Source of the DNA: Shinella zoogloeoides
GTDB taxonomy: Bacteria > Pseudomonadota > Alphaproteobacteria > Rhizobiales > Rhizobiaceae
DNA length: 64,000 bases
Direction: 5' to 3'
Assembly (NCBI RefSeq): GCF_030733845.1
Contig: NZ_CP132311.1
Span: 2,855,501-2,919,500, forward strand
A model generated the notes under the pieces. That model was given only the letters and a program-made list of their open reading frames with translations, was not told where the DNA came from and ran no database searches. Of this stretch, positions 1-11,616 are shown piece by piece. The position numbers and the translations under genes were made by a program. Positions within the stretch are counted from its first letter, which is position 1. Every line of letters starts with the position of its first letter.

Positions 1-1
1 G

Positions 2-142
2 CCTTTCTACCGCGAGGCCATGCGCCTTCATGCGGGGCTCGCGGTGATGACACCGGAAACCATGACGGATGCGGTCTACGGGCGCTTCGAGGCGGAACTC
101 GAGAAACTGTCCGACATTCTCGCCCAGACCTATCTGAGCTGA
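2..142 (+). CDS. alpha-E domain-containing protein, C-terminal fragment
   Basis: The first 46 complete codons read as an open frame ending in TGA and continue off the left edge, so only the C-terminus is visible. The visible end (a charged helix with ERFEAELEKL-like character, then LSDILAQTYLS) is typical of alpha-E (DUF403) proteins. The call rests mainly on context: in rhizobia an alpha-E protein normally sits directly upstream of a transglutaminase, usually behind a circularly permuted ATP-grasp protein, in a putative peptide-ligase/peptidase cluster. The transglutaminase here starts 16 nt downstream. The biochemical role of alpha-E proteins is not established. Confidence 0.7.
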   Translation, partial: PFYREAMRLHAGLAVMTPETMTDAVYGRFEAELEKLSDILAQTYLS

Positions 143-158
143 GCGAAAGGGAGGCGCT

Positions 159-1052
159 GTGACCATGCTCTACGACGTCAACCTCCATATCAGCTATCTC
201 TACGACACGCCGGTTTCCGGCGGGCGGCACATCGTGCGCGTGCTGCCGCTCTCCATCGGCGGCCGCCAGCGGCTCGTCGCCGGCACGGTGGGTGTCGATC
301 CCGGCCCGGGCGAACGGGTCGACCATCACGATTTCTTCGAAAACCCGATGAGCGCGATCCTCTTCCGCAATGCGCACGAAAAGCTCGACATCCGCATGCA
401 GGCGCGCGTCCATGTCGACGTGCCGGAGCCGGCGGCAGATTTCTCGCCGCGCGTCGCCGACCTGCCGGAGGATATCGCCGGATACTGGTCGCTCGATGCC
501 GGCTCGCCGCACCACTATACCGGCCCGAGCCCGCGGCTGAAGGATTGCCCGGAGATCGCCGCCTACGCCCGTTCGATCGCCAAGCCCGGCATGACGATCC
601 GCGCGATCGCGACGGCGATCTGCGCGCGCATCCACAAGGACTTCACCTACGATCCGAAGGCCACCAACGTGGACACCACCCCGCGCGAGGCCTTCAAGCT
701 GAAGCGCGGCGTCTGCCAGGATTTCTCCCATGTGATGATCGTCGCGCTGCGCAGCCTCGGCATTCCGGCCGGCTACGTCTCCGGCTTCCTGCGCACCATC
801 CCGCCGCCGGGCAAGGAGCGGCTGGAAGGGGCGGACGCCATGCATGCCTGGGTGCGCTACTGGTGCGGCCGGGTGAACGGCTGGATGGAACTCGATCCGA
901 CCAACGACATCCCCGCCGGCACCGACCATATCGTCGTCGCCTACGGCCGCGACTATGCGGACGTCGCGCCCGTGATCGGCGTTCTGAAAGGATACGGCCA
1001 GCACAAGACGACCCAGGCCGTCGACGTCATCCCCGTCCGCCAGGCGTCGTGA
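159..1052 (+). CDS. transglutaminase-like cysteine peptidase family protein
   Basis: A 297-residue protein with an N-terminal transglutaminase-associated beta domain (about residues 1-85) and a transglutaminase-like core. The catalytic Cys lies in RGVCQDFSH (about residue 187), the His in DAMHAWVRYW and the Asp in ELDPTND, so the Cys-His-Asp triad is intact. The start is GTG at 159 behind a GGGAGG ribosome site; ATG at 165 is an alternative two codons in. It follows the alpha-E gene by 16 nt and is probably co-transcribed. Members are predicted cytoplasmic peptidases or amide-bond enzymes of unknown substrate; no signal peptide is visible. Family assignment is firm, substrate is not. Confidence 0.88.
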   Translation: MTMLYDVNLHISYLYDTPVSGGRHIVRVLPLSIGGRQRLVAGTVGVDPGPGERVDHHDFFENPMSAILFRNAHEKLDIRMQARVHVDVPEPAADFSPRVADLPEDIAGYWSLDAGSPHHYTGPSPRLKDCPEIAAYARSIAKPGMTIRAIATAICARIHKDFTYDPKATNVDTTPREAFKLKRGVCQDFSHVMIVALRSLGIPAGYVSGFLRTIPPPGKERLEGADAMHAWVRYWCGRVNGWMELDPTNDIPAGTDHIVVAYGRDYADVAPVIGVLKGYGQHKTTQAVDVIPVRQAS

Positions 1053-1192
1053 ATTCCCGTTTGGAAACAGCGCAGAGGGCGGAACTGCGGGACCTGCGCA
1101 ATTTTACGAAAACTATACCACGCGCCCGAACCGTTGAATAACACTTCGATGGTAGCTTCAGCCCACATTATGACGATGGTGGGTGAAGTCTC

Positions 1193-2371
1193 ATGACGAC
1201 GAAGAAGGAAAATCGCACTTTGCTGTCCCGGTTCCGCAAGGATCGCCGCGGCAACTTCGCCATCATGGGAGCCGTCGCCGTACCCCTCATCCTGGCCGCA
1301 GCCGGCTTCGCGATGGACCTGACCAACATGGTGCTCGCGAGAGCCGAGCTTCAGGACGCGGCGGATTCCGCCGCCATCGCCGCGGCCTCGGCCCTTGCGA
1401 GCGACGGCAAGAGCGTGGCCGAAGCAAAAGCCATTGCCGCCACCTTCATGAAAACCCAGCTTTCCGGCAGCAGGGTGTTCACCTGGGGCAAGGACGGCAT
1501 ACCGCTTCCGACGGTCGATATCACGGAAGAAACCACGGCTGGCGTCGGAAAGGTTTTCAAAGTGGCCGTCTCCACGTCGGGAGATATGGAATTCACGCCG
1601 CTCACGAAGCTGATGGGCTATAAATCCACCACGCTCAATGCCAGCAGCTCCACCGAGAGCGCGACGGAATCCAAGAACGCGCTGTCCATGTATCTTGCAC
1701 TCGACCAATCCGGCTCGATGCTCGCCAACACCAACGAGTTGAACACCACCGTCACCGGCAAATGCGAACAGTTCAACGAGAGCGGCATAAGCATCGGAAG
1801 AAAGTCGCCCTGCTACATCAAGAAGATCGAAGCACTCCAAATCGCCGCCACCAGCCTCTTCAATCAGTTGAAGAAAGCGGACCCGAACACCAAATTCGTG
1901 CGCACGGCAACCGCCTCCTATAACAGCAGCCTAGTCAAGTCCTACGAACTGGCGTGGGGCACCACCGCCGCCCAGAAACAGGTGGATGCGCTTAAGGGCG
2001 GCGGCGGCACGAGTTCGACGGGCGCCATGAACGCGGCCTATACCAAGTTGAGCGCCGACACCGAGAAGACCGAACACAAGCGGGTAAACGGTCAGGATCC
2101 GACGAAATACATCATCCTGATGACGGACGGGAACAACAACAATACGTCGGACGACGGCGCAACCGAGACGATCTGCAAAAACGCGAAGGACGCGAAAATG
2201 GAGGTGTACGGCGTCGCCTTCATGGCGCCGGCGCGCGGCCAGAAGCTGCTCAAGGCGTGCGTTTCCTCACCGGAAAACTACTTCGCGGCGGAAGAGATGA
2301 GCGAACTCGTCGACGCCTTCAAGGCCATCGGCGACAGAGCGTCTGCCGTTGTGGCACGCGTCACCCGCTAA
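1193..2371 (+). CDS. TadE/TadG-type pilus assembly protein with von Willebrand factor A domain
   Basis: A 392-residue protein. Residues about 20-70 form the TadG-like N-terminus: a basic segment with RRGNFAIMGAVAVPLILA, a single membrane helix, then a helical segment rich in Ala (AELQDAADSAAIAAASAL), typical of Flp-pilus TadG proteins that line the inner membrane. From about residue 165 a vWA domain begins with a MIDAS motif (LDQSGSM) and ends with ILMTDGNNNN and a long helix. Known TadG proteins belong to the tight-adherence (Flp pilus) machinery, but no tad or cpa genes are nearby, so this is an orphan copy. A strong terminator follows 25 nt after the stop, making it a monocistronic unit. 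Surface or cell-envelope role inferred. Confidence 0.88.
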   Translation: MTTKKENRTLLSRFRKDRRGNFAIMGAVAVPLILAAAGFAMDLTNMVLARAELQDAADSAAIAAASALASDGKSVAEAKAIAATFMKTQLSGSRVFTWGKDGIPLPTVDITEETTAGVGKVFKVAVSTSGDMEFTPLTKLMGYKSTTLNASSSTESATESKNALSMYLALDQSGSMLANTNELNTTVTGKCEQFNESGISIGRKSPCYIKKIEALQIAATSLFNQLKKADPNTKFVRTATASYNSSLVKSYELAWGTTAAQKQVDALKGGGGTSSTGAMNAAYTKLSADTEKTEHKRVNGQDPTKYIILMTDGNNNNTSDDGATETICKNAKDAKMEVYGVAFMAPARGQKLLKACVSSPENYFAAEEMSELVDAFKAIGDRASAVVARVTR

Positions 2372-2395
2372 CATCTGAGAGCAGGACAAATTTTG

Positions 2396-2426
2396 AACCC
2401 GCTGCGGCTTGCGCAGCGGGTTTTTT
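2396..2426 (+). terminator. Rho-independent terminator after the TadG-like gene
   Basis: A perfect 11-bp stem (AACCCGCTGCG with its complement, arms 2396-2406 and 2412-2422), a 5-nt loop and a run of six T at 2421-2426. It isolates the TadG-like gene from the glycogen operon. Confidence 0.93.
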
Positions 2427-2577
2427 AACATGTCCTGGTTGTTTCAGCCATGTCGAAAATGCATGCGCCCTTTCTTGAAAAGGCATATTGCAAGCGCTTC
2501 GGACAGATGCTTAAATTGATTTAAACGCGATTTTCGCCAGAACGAATGCATGGAATGCGAAGGGGAAAAGTTCACCG

Positions 2578-5037
2578 ATGATGAACCGGGTAACCAACAA
2601 CGACCTTGCCCCCGCCCTTCGGTCATCCGACCGTGAACAGCTTGCAACCGAGCTTCTGGAGCGCCTGAAATACCGCATCGGCAAGGACCCCAAGGTCGCC
2701 AAGCCGCACGACTGGCTGACGGCGGCGATCCTGGTCGCGCGCGACCGCGTCACCGACAAGTGGATGGACTCGACGCGCCGCACCTATGACACCGGCGCAA
2801 AGCGCGTCTACTACCTGTCGTTGGAATTCCTCATCGGCCGCCTGATGCGCGACGCCATGACGAATATCGGCATCCTCGATGAAATGCGCCATGCGCTCGC
2901 CTCGCTCGGCGTCGATCTCGACGTCATCGCGGAGCTGGAGCCGGATGCGGCGCTCGGCAACGGGGGCCTCGGGCGCCTTGCCGCCTGCTTCATGGAGAGC
3001 ATGGCGACGGTGGATGTGCCGGCCTATGGCTACGGCATCCGCTACGTGCATGGCCTCTTCCGCCAGCAGATGGCGGACGGCTGGCAGGTCGAACTGCCGG
3101 AGACCTGGCTCGCGCACGGCAATCCCTGGGAATTCGAGCGCCGCGAAAGCTCCTACGAGATCGGCTTCGGCGGCGCCGTCGAGACGATCAACATCGGCGA
3201 GGACAAGCAGCGCTTCGTCTGGAAGCCGGCGGAGCGCGTCATCGCGACCGCCTACGATACGCCGGCCGTCGGCTGGCGGGCAAAGCGCGTCAACACGCTG
3301 CGCCTGTGGGCCGCCAATCCGATCGACCCCATCCTGCTCGAAGCCTTCAATGCCGGCGATCACATCGGCGCGCTGAAGGAAAGCAACAAGGCGGAAAGCC
3401 TCACGCGCGTCCTCTATCCGGCAGACGCCACGCCCGCCGGCCAGGAACTGCGCCTGCGCCAGGAATTCTTCTTCTGTTCGGCCTCGCTGCAGGACATCCT
3501 GCGCCGCCATCTCCAGCAATATCCTGATTTCACGTCGCTGCCGGATGCCGTCGCCATCCAGCTCAACGACACGCACCCGGCCGTCTCCGTCGCCGAGCTG
3601 GTGCGCCTGCTTACCGACGTGCACGGCCTCGACTTCGATGTCGCCTGGGACATCGCGCGCCGCACCTTCTCCTACACCAACCACACGCTGCTTCCCGAGG
3701 CACTGGAAAGCTGGCCGGTTCCGCTGTTCGAGCGGCTTTTGCCGCGGCACATGCAGATCGTCTATGCGATCAACGCGAACATCCTGGTGGAAGCCCGCAA
3801 GGACAGGGGCTTCGAGGACCAGCGCATCCGCAACATCTCGCTGATCGAAGAATCGGGCGAGCGCCGGGTGCGCATGGGCAACCTCGCCTTCATCGGCTCG
3901 CATTCGATCAACGGCGTCTCGGCGCTCCACACCGAGCTGATGAAGGAAACGGTCTTCGCGGACCTGCACAAGCTCTACCCTGACCGCATCAACAACAAGA
4001 CGAACGGCATCACGCCGCGGCGCTGGCTGATGCAGTGCAATCCGGGCCTGTTCGAGCTGATCCGCGAATCGATCGGCGACGCCTTCATGGACGATGCCGA
4101 GCAGTTGAAGGCGCTCGACGCCTTCGCCGACAACAAGGATTTCCAGGAGCGCTTCGCCGCGATCAAGCGGGAGAACAAGAACCGCCTCGCCAATCTGATC
4201 GGCAGCCGCATGGGCGTGCGCATCGACCCGACGGCGATGTTCGACATCCAGATCAAGCGCATCCACGAATACAAGCGCCAGCTGCTCAACATCATCGAGG
4301 CCGTCGCGCTCTACGACCAGATCCGCTCGCATCCCGAGCTGGACTGGGTTCCGCGCGTAAAACTCTTCGCCGGCAAGGCGGCGCCGAGCTATCACAACGC
4401 CAAGCTGATCATCAAGCTCGCCAACGACGTCGCCAAGGTCATCAACAACGACCCGGCCGTGCGCGGCCTGCTGAAGGTCGTCTTCGTGCCGAACTACAAC
4501 GTCTCGCTCGCCGAGATCATGGTGCCGGCCGCCGACCTCTCCGAGCAGATTTCGACCGCCGGCATGGAAGCGTCGGGAACCGGTAACATGAAGTTCGCGT
4601 TGAACGGTGCGCTGACGATCGGCACGCTCGACGGCGCCAATGTCGAAATGCGCGACTGCGTCGGCGAGGAGAACATCGTGATTTTCGGCATGACCGCGGA
4701 AGAGGTCGCGAAGGTTCGCTCGGAAGGCCACAATCCCCGCGCCATCATCGAACAGTCGCGCGAACTCTCGCAGGCCCTCGCCGCGATCTCCTCCGGCGTC
4801 TTCTCTCCCGACGACCGCAACCGCTTCGCCGGCCTCGTCGACGGCATCTACAATCACGACTGGTTCATGGTGGCGGCCGATTTCGACGCCTATGCCAAGG
4901 CCCAGCGCGACGTGGACGCGATCTGGACCGACAAGGCCTCGTGGAATTCCAAGACCATCCGGAACACCGCCCGCATGGGATGGTTCTCCTCCGACCGCAC
5001 GATCCGCCAATACGCCAAGGAAATCTGGAGGGCCTGA
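2578..5037 (+). CDS. glgP: glycogen phosphorylase
   Basis: An 819-residue GT35 enzyme, full family length. It releases glucose-1-phosphate from glycogen or maltodextrin ends using phosphate and pyridoxal phosphate. The PLP-binding motif EASGTGNMKFALNGALTIG is intact with Lys at about residue 672, and the N-terminal YYLSLEFLIGR and GNGGLGRLAACF motifs are present. The ATG at 2578 (or the adjacent ATG at 2581) follows AGGGGAAAAG. It is the first gene of the glg operon; its TGA overlaps the glgB start, indicating translational coupling. Placing the degradative enzyme first with the synthetic genes behind it is the arrangement known in agrobacteria. Cytoplasmic. Promoter presumably lies in 2427-2577. 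Confidence 0.97.
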   Translation: MMNRVTNNDLAPALRSSDREQLATELLERLKYRIGKDPKVAKPHDWLTAAILVARDRVTDKWMDSTRRTYDTGAKRVYYLSLEFLIGRLMRDAMTNIGILDEMRHALASLGVDLDVIAELEPDAALGNGGLGRLAACFMESMATVDVPAYGYGIRYVHGLFRQQMADGWQVELPETWLAHGNPWEFERRESSYEIGFGGAVETINIGEDKQRFVWKPAERVIATAYDTPAVGWRAKRVNTLRLWAANPIDPILLEAFNAGDHIGALKESNKAESLTRVLYPADATPAGQELRLRQEFFFCSASLQDILRRHLQQYPDFTSLPDAVAIQLNDTHPAVSVAELVRLLTDVHGLDFDVAWDIARRTFSYTNHTLLPEALESWPVPLFERLLPRHMQIVYAINANILVEARKDRGFEDQRIRNISLIEESGERRVRMGNLAFIGSHSINGVSALHTELMKETVFADLHKLYPDRINNKTNGITPRRWLMQCNPGLFELIRESIGDAFMDDAEQLKALDAFADNKDFQERFAAIKRENKNRLANLIGSRMGVRIDPTAMFDIQIKRIHEYKRQLLNIIEAVALYDQIRSHPELDWVPRVKLFAGKAAPSYHNAKLIIKLANDVAKVINNDPAVRGLLKVVFVPNYNVSLAEIMVPAADLSEQISTAGMEASGTGNMKFALNGALTIGTLDGANVEMRDCVGEENIVIFGMTAEEVAKVRSEGHNPRAIIEQSRELSQALAAISSGVFSPDDRNRFAGLVDGIYNHDWFMVAADFDAYAKAQRDVDAIWTDKASWNSKTIRNTARMGWFSSDRTIRQYAKEIWRA

Positions 5038-7250
5038 TGACCGCACCGCCGAACAAAGGCACGACGGAACAACCGTCAGGGCTCCTGGCGAAGGCGGACA
5101 TCGACGCGATCCTGGAAAGCCGGCACTGGGACCCGTTCGCCGTGCTCGGCGTCCACGCGGCCGGCGACGGATATGTCGCCCGCTGCTTCCTGCCCGGCGC
5201 GGCCGAGGTGACGGCCGAGACGCTGGCTGGCAAGGAAATCGGCACGCTGACGCAGCTCCACCCGGCCGGCATCTTCGCCGGCGAGGTGGCGGTGAAGAAG
5301 CTGCAGCCGATCCGCTACCGCGCCCGCAACGAGGGCGGCGAGTGGATCGTCTACGATCCCTACAGCTTCGGTCCGGTGCTGGGGCCGATGGACGACTACT
5401 ACATCCGTGAAGGCTCGCATCTCCGCCTCTTCGACAAGATGGGCGCCCATCCGATGACGCTCGACGGCATCGACGGCTTCCACTTCGCCGTCTGGGCGCC
5501 GAATGCCAAACGCGTCTCCGTCGTGGGCAATTTCAACGAATGGGACGGCCGCCGGCACACGATGCGCCTGCGGCGCGATACCGGCATCTGGGAGATCTTC
5601 CTGCCCGGCATCACCGCGGGCCATGCCTATAAATTCGAGATCGTCGGCATCAATGGCGAGGTCCTGCCGCTGAAGGCGGACCCCTTCGCCCGCCGCTCGG
5701 AACTGCGCCCAAACAATGCCTCGATGACGACGGGGCCGATCGACCAGCAATGGGAAGACGAGGCGCATCTTGCCCATTGGGCATCCGCCGACGCGCGCCG
5801 CCAGCCGATCTCCATCTACGAGGTGCATGCCGGCTCCTGGCAGAAGCACGATGATGGCAGCTTCCTGAGCTGGGACGAGCTTGCCGACCGGCTGATCCCC
5901 TACTGCACCGACATGGGCTTCACCCATATCGAGTTCCTGCCGATCACTGAATACCCCTTCGATCCGTCCTGGGGCTACCAGACGACCGGCCTCTATTCGC
6001 CCACCGCCCGCTTCGGCGAGCCCGAAGGTTTTGCCCGTTTCGTCAACGGCTGCCACAAGGTCGGCATCGGCGTCATCCTCGACTGGGTGCCGGCGCATTT
6101 CCCGACCGACGCGCACGGCCTCGGCAAGTTCGACGGCACTGCGCTCTACGAGCACGAGGACCCGCGCCAGGGCTTCCACCCGGACTGGAACACGGCGATC
6201 TACAATTTCGGCCGCGCCGAGGTTCTGTCCTACCTCATCAACAACGCGCTCTACTGGGCCGAGAAGTTCCATCTCGACGGCCTGCGCGTCGATGCGGTGG
6301 CCTCGATGCTCTACCTCGACTATTCGCGCAAGCACGGCGAATGGGTGCCGAACGAATACGGCGGCAACGAGAACCTCGCGGCGGTGCGCTTCCTGCAATC
6401 CATGAACCGCCATGTCTATGCCGGCCATCCCGGCATCCTGACGATCGCCGAGGAATCCACCTCCTGGCCGAAAGTCTCCGCCCCCGTGCATGACGGCGGC
6501 CTCGGCTTCGGCTTCAAGTGGAACATGGGCTTCATGCACGACACGCTGCAATACCTGTCGCGCGAGCCTGTTCACCGCAAGTTCCACCACAACGACATGA
6601 CCTTCGGCCTGCTCTATGCGTTTACGGAGAATTTCGTGCTGCCGCTGAGCCACGACGAGGTGGTGCACGGCAAGGGCTCGCTGATCGCCAAGATGACCGG
6701 CGACGACTGGCAGAAGTTCGCCAATCTGCGCGCCTATTACGGCTTCATGTGGGGCTATCCCGGCAAGAAGCTGCTGTTCATGGGCCAGGAATTCGCCCAG
6801 TGGCAGGAGTGGAGCGAGGAACGTTCACTCGACTGGAACCTCCTGGAATACCCCCTGCACGAGGGCATGCGCCGGCTGGTGCGCGACCTCAACGGCACCT
6901 ATCGCCGCAAGGCCACGCTGCATGCGCGCGATTGCGAGGGCGACGGCTTCGAATGGCTGATCGCCGACGACCGGGAGAACTCGGTCTTCGCCTGGCTGCG
7001 CAAGGCGCCCGACGAAAAGCCGATCGCCGTCGTCACCAACTTCACCCCCGTCTACCGCGAGAACTACGGGGTGCCGCTGCCGGTGGAGGGCCGGTGGCGC
7101 GAGATCCTCAACACCGATGCCGAGATCTACGGCGGCAGCGGCAAGGGGAACGGCGGCGCCGTCGAGGCGAGGAAACATGCAAACGGAAGAATAGCAGCCA
7201 CGATCACCCTGCCGCCGCTGGCGACGCTGATGCTCGAGCTGGACGCATAA
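5037..7250 (+). CDS. glgB: 1,4-alpha-glucan branching enzyme
   Basis: A 737-residue GH13 enzyme that introduces alpha-1,6 branches into glycogen. The frame is open further upstream, but ATG at 5037, overlapping the glgP stop as ATGA, is the likely start because it gives the usual N-terminus and coupling. An N-terminal CBM48-type domain (about 110-220, FAVWAPNAKRVSVVGNFNEW) precedes the GH13 barrel. Catalytic residues are visible: Asp in GLRVDAVASML (about 419), Glu in TIAEEST (about 472), Asp in LPLSHDEVVHGK (about 540). The C-terminal beta domain is complete. Second gene of the glg operon; 21 nt to glgC. Confidence 0.97.
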   Translation: MTAPPNKGTTEQPSGLLAKADIDAILESRHWDPFAVLGVHAAGDGYVARCFLPGAAEVTAETLAGKEIGTLTQLHPAGIFAGEVAVKKLQPIRYRARNEGGEWIVYDPYSFGPVLGPMDDYYIREGSHLRLFDKMGAHPMTLDGIDGFHFAVWAPNAKRVSVVGNFNEWDGRRHTMRLRRDTGIWEIFLPGITAGHAYKFEIVGINGEVLPLKADPFARRSELRPNNASMTTGPIDQQWEDEAHLAHWASADARRQPISIYEVHAGSWQKHDDGSFLSWDELADRLIPYCTDMGFTHIEFLPITEYPFDPSWGYQTTGLYSPTARFGEPEGFARFVNGCHKVGIGVILDWVPAHFPTDAHGLGKFDGTALYEHEDPRQGFHPDWNTAIYNFGRAEVLSYLINNALYWAEKFHLDGLRVDAVASMLYLDYSRKHGEWVPNEYGGNENLAAVRFLQSMNRHVYAGHPGILTIAEESTSWPKVSAPVHDGGLGFGFKWNMGFMHDTLQYLSREPVHRKFHHNDMTFGLLYAFTENFVLPLSHDEVVHGKGSLIAKMTGDDWQKFANLRAYYGFMWGYPGKKLLFMGQEFAQWQEWSEERSLDWNLLEYPLHEGMRRLVRDLNGTYRRKATLHARDCEGDGFEWLIADDRENSVFAWLRKAPDEKPIAVVTNFTPVYRENYGVPLPVEGRWREILNTDAEIYGGSGKGNGGAVEARKHANGRIAATITLPPLATLMLELDA

Positions 7251-7271
7251 TAGACAAGTCGGGAGGACACC

Positions 7272-8534
7272 ATGGAGCAGAAGCGCAATCAACCCCTCGC
7301 CCGCGATGCGATGGCCTATGTTCTGGCGGGCGGGCGCGGCAGCCGCCTCAAGGAACTGACGGACCGGCGCGCCAAGCCCGCCGTCCATTTCGGCGGCAAG
7401 GCCCGCATCATCGACTTCGCCCTCTCCAATGCGCTGAACTCCGGTATCCGCCGCATCGGGGTGGCCACCCAGTACAAGGCGCATTCGCTGATCCGCCACA
7501 TGCAGCGCGGCTGGAACTTCTTCCGCCCCGAGCGTAACGAGAGCTTCGACATCCTTCCCGCATCCCAGCGCGTGTCCGAAACGCAGTGGTACGAAGGCAC
7601 CGCCGATGCGGTCTACCAGAACATCGACATCATCGAGGACTACGGCGTCGAATACATGGTCATCCTTGCCGGCGACCATATCTACAAGATGGACTACGAG
7701 TTGATGCTCCAGCAGCACGTCGATTCCGGCGCGCAGGTCACCATCGGCTGCCTGGAAGTGCCGCGCATGGAAGCGACCGGCTTCGGCGTCATGCACGTGG
7801 ACGAGAAGGACGAGATCATCGCCTTCGTGGAAAAGCCGGCCGACCCGCCGGGCATCCCCGGCAATCCGGACATGGCGCTCGCCTCCATGGGCATCTACGT
7901 GTTCCACACGAAGTTCCTGATGGACCTTCTGCGCCGCGACGCCGCCGACCCGACATCGAGCCGCGATTTCGGCAAGGACATCATCCCCTATATCGTCGAG
8001 CACGGCAAAGCCGTCGCCCACCGCTTCACCGCCTCCTGCGTGCGCTCCGATTTCGAGCGCGAGGCCTACTGGCGCGACGTCGGCACCATCGACGCCTACT
8101 GGCAGGCCAATATCGACCTGACGGACATCACGCCCGAACTCGACATCTACGACAGCTCCTGGCCGATCTGGACCTTCGCCGAGATCAAGCCGCCGGCCAA
8201 GTTCGTGCATGACGACGAGAACCGCCGCGGCTCGGCGACCTCCTCGCTCATTTCGGGAGACTGCATCATTTCCGGCGCCTCGCTGAACCGCAGCCTGCTG
8301 TTCACCGGCGTTCGCGCCAATTCCTATTCCCGCCTCGAAGGCGCCGTCATCCTGCCGAATGTTATGATCGGCCGCCACGCCAATCTAAAGAACGTCGTCA
8401 TCGACAGCCGCGTCATCATTCCCGAAGGCCTCGTCGTCGGCGAGGATCCGGAGCTCGACGCCAAGCGGTTCCGCCGCTCGGAGAACGGCATCTGCCTCAT
8501 CACCCAACCGATGATCGACAAGCTGGAGTTCTAG
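7272..8534 (+). CDS. glgC: glucose-1-phosphate adenylyltransferase (ADP-glucose pyrophosphorylase)
   Basis: A 420-residue enzyme making ADP-glucose from ATP and glucose-1-phosphate, the committed and allosterically controlled step of bacterial glycogen synthesis. The nucleotidyltransferase domain begins with [15 protein letters not shown] and contains the substrate motif [20 protein letters not shown]; the C-terminal part is the left-handed beta-helix ([20 protein letters not shown]). Length matches the Agrobacterium-type enzyme, known to be activated by fructose-6-phosphate and pyruvate, though regulation is not visible in DNA. Start ATG behind GGGAGGACACC. Six nt separate it from glgA. Confidence 0.97.
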   Translation: MEQKRNQPLARDAMAYVLAGGRGSRLKELTDRRAKPAVHFGGKARIIDFALSNALNSGIRRIGVATQYKAHSLIRHMQRGWNFFRPERNESFDILPASQRVSETQWYEGTADAVYQNIDIIEDYGVEYMVILAGDHIYKMDYELMLQQHVDSGAQVTIGCLEVPRMEATGFGVMHVDEKDEIIAFVEKPADPPGIPGNPDMALASMGIYVFHTKFLMDLLRRDAADPTSSRDFGKDIIPYIVEHGKAVAHRFTASCVRSDFEREAYWRDVGTIDAYWQANIDLTDITPELDIYDSSWPIWTFAEIKPPAKFVHDDENRRGSATSSLISGDCIISGASLNRSLLFTGVRANSYSRLEGAVILPNVMIGRHANLKNVVIDSRVIIPEGLVVGEDPELDAKRFRRSENGICLITQPMIDKLEF

Positions 8535-8540
8535 TCGGAA

Positions 8541-9980
8541 ATGAACATCCTTTCGGTGGCATCCGAAGTATTCCCGCTCATCAAGACGGGAGGCCTCGCC
8601 GACGTCGCCGGCGCATTGCCGATCGCGCTCGCCGGGCATGGCATGCACATGCGCACCCTTGTGCCCGGCTATCCGGCGGTCATGCAGCGGCTGGCCGAGG
8701 TCGAGGTGGTCGCCACCTTCGAGGACCTGCTCGGCGAACCGGCCCGCATTCTCGCCGCAATGCACGAGGGTCTCGACATCCTCGTGCTCGACGCCCCCGG
8801 CTTCTTCGACCGCACCGGCGGCCCCTATACGGACGCCACCGGCAAGGACTTCGTCGACAACTGGCGGCGCTTTGCCGCCCTCTCGCTGGCGGGCGCCGAA
8901 ATCGCCCGCGGCCTGCTGCCCGGCTGGCGGCCGGACATCGTGCACGCCCATGACTGGCAGGCGGCGATGACGGCGGTCTACATGCGCTACACCGGCCTGC
9001 AGCACATCCCCACCATCGTCACCGTGCACAACCTCGCCTTCCAGGGCCAGTTCGGCGCGGAGATCTTCGCCGAATTGCGCCTGCCGCCCGAAGCCTACAG
9101 CGTCGACGGGCTCGAATATTACGGCGATGTCGGCTTCCTCAAGGGTGGGCTGCGCACCGCCTGGTCGATCACCACGGTCAGCCCCACCTATGCGCACGAA
9201 ATCATGACGCCCGAATACGGCATGGGCCTCGAAGGACTCATCAACGCCCGCGCCAGCGATCTCGCCGGCATCGTCAACGGCATCGACACCGCCGTCTGGA
9301 ACCCCGAGACCGACGCGCATATCGCCCGCCCATATGCTGCCGGCTCGCTCAAGCAGCGCGCGGTCAACCGGCGGGCGGTCGCCGAGCGGTTCAGCCTCGA
9401 GCACGACAGCGGCCCGATCTTCTGCATCGTCAGCCGCCTCACCTGGCAGAAGGGCATCGACATCGTCGCCGAGGTCGCCGACTGGATCGTCGCGGAAGGC
9501 GGCAAGCTCGCCGTGCTCGGCTCCGGCGACCAGGGGCTGGAGGGCGCGCTGCTGGCCGCCGCCTCGCGCCATCGCGGCCGCATCGGTATCGTCATCGGCT
9601 ACAACGAACCACTGTCGCATCTCATGCAGGCCGGCGCCGACGCCATCCTCATCCCGTCGCGCTTCGAGCCCTGCGGCCTCACCCAGCTCTATGGCCTGCG
9701 CTACGGCTGCGTGCCCATCGTGGCGCGCACCGGCGGCCTTGCCGACACCGTCATCGACGCCAACGAAGCCGCCCTCTCCGCCCGCGTCGCCACCGGCTTC
9801 CAGTTCACGCCGATCAATGCCGAGGGCCTGCGCCAAGCGCTGCGCCGCGTCTTCAAGGCCTGGCGCGAACCGAAAATATGGGCGCGCATCCAGAACCAGG
9901 GCATGAAATCGGACGTTTCCTGGGAAAACAGCGCCGCGCGCTACGCCGACCTCTATTCCAGCCTAATCTCGCGAGTATAG
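8541..9980 (+). CDS. glgA: glycogen synthase (ADP-glucose dependent)
   Basis: A 479-residue GT5 glycosyltransferase extending alpha-1,4-glucan chains from ADP-glucose. The N-terminal substrate loop [13 protein letters not shown] (residues about 15-27) is intact and the C-terminal Rossmann half carries [18 protein letters not shown] and RTGGLADTV. Length is typical. It lies between glgC (6 nt gap) and pgm (3 nt gap), so the gene is certainly part of the operon and translation is probably coupled. Cytoplasmic. Confidence 0.97.
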   Translation: MNILSVASEVFPLIKTGGLADVAGALPIALAGHGMHMRTLVPGYPAVMQRLAEVEVVATFEDLLGEPARILAAMHEGLDILVLDAPGFFDRTGGPYTDATGKDFVDNWRRFAALSLAGAEIARGLLPGWRPDIVHAHDWQAAMTAVYMRYTGLQHIPTIVTVHNLAFQGQFGAEIFAELRLPPEAYSVDGLEYYGDVGFLKGGLRTAWSITTVSPTYAHEIMTPEYGMGLEGLINARASDLAGIVNGIDTAVWNPETDAHIARPYAAGSLKQRAVNRRAVAERFSLEHDSGPIFCIVSRLTWQKGIDIVAEVADWIVAEGGKLAVLGSGDQGLEGALLAAASRHRGRIGIVIGYNEPLSHLMQAGADAILIPSRFEPCGLTQLYGLRYGCVPIVARTGGLADTVIDANEAALSARVATGFQFTPINAEGLRQALRRVFKAWREPKIWARIQNQGMKSDVSWENSAARYADLYSSLISRV

Positions 9981-11615
<1,635 letters not shown>

Positions 11616-11616
11616 G

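Noticed and set aside
2623..5046. 807-codon minus-strand frame opposite glgP
   Set aside because: Antisense shadow caused by codon bias; no motif or ribosome site.
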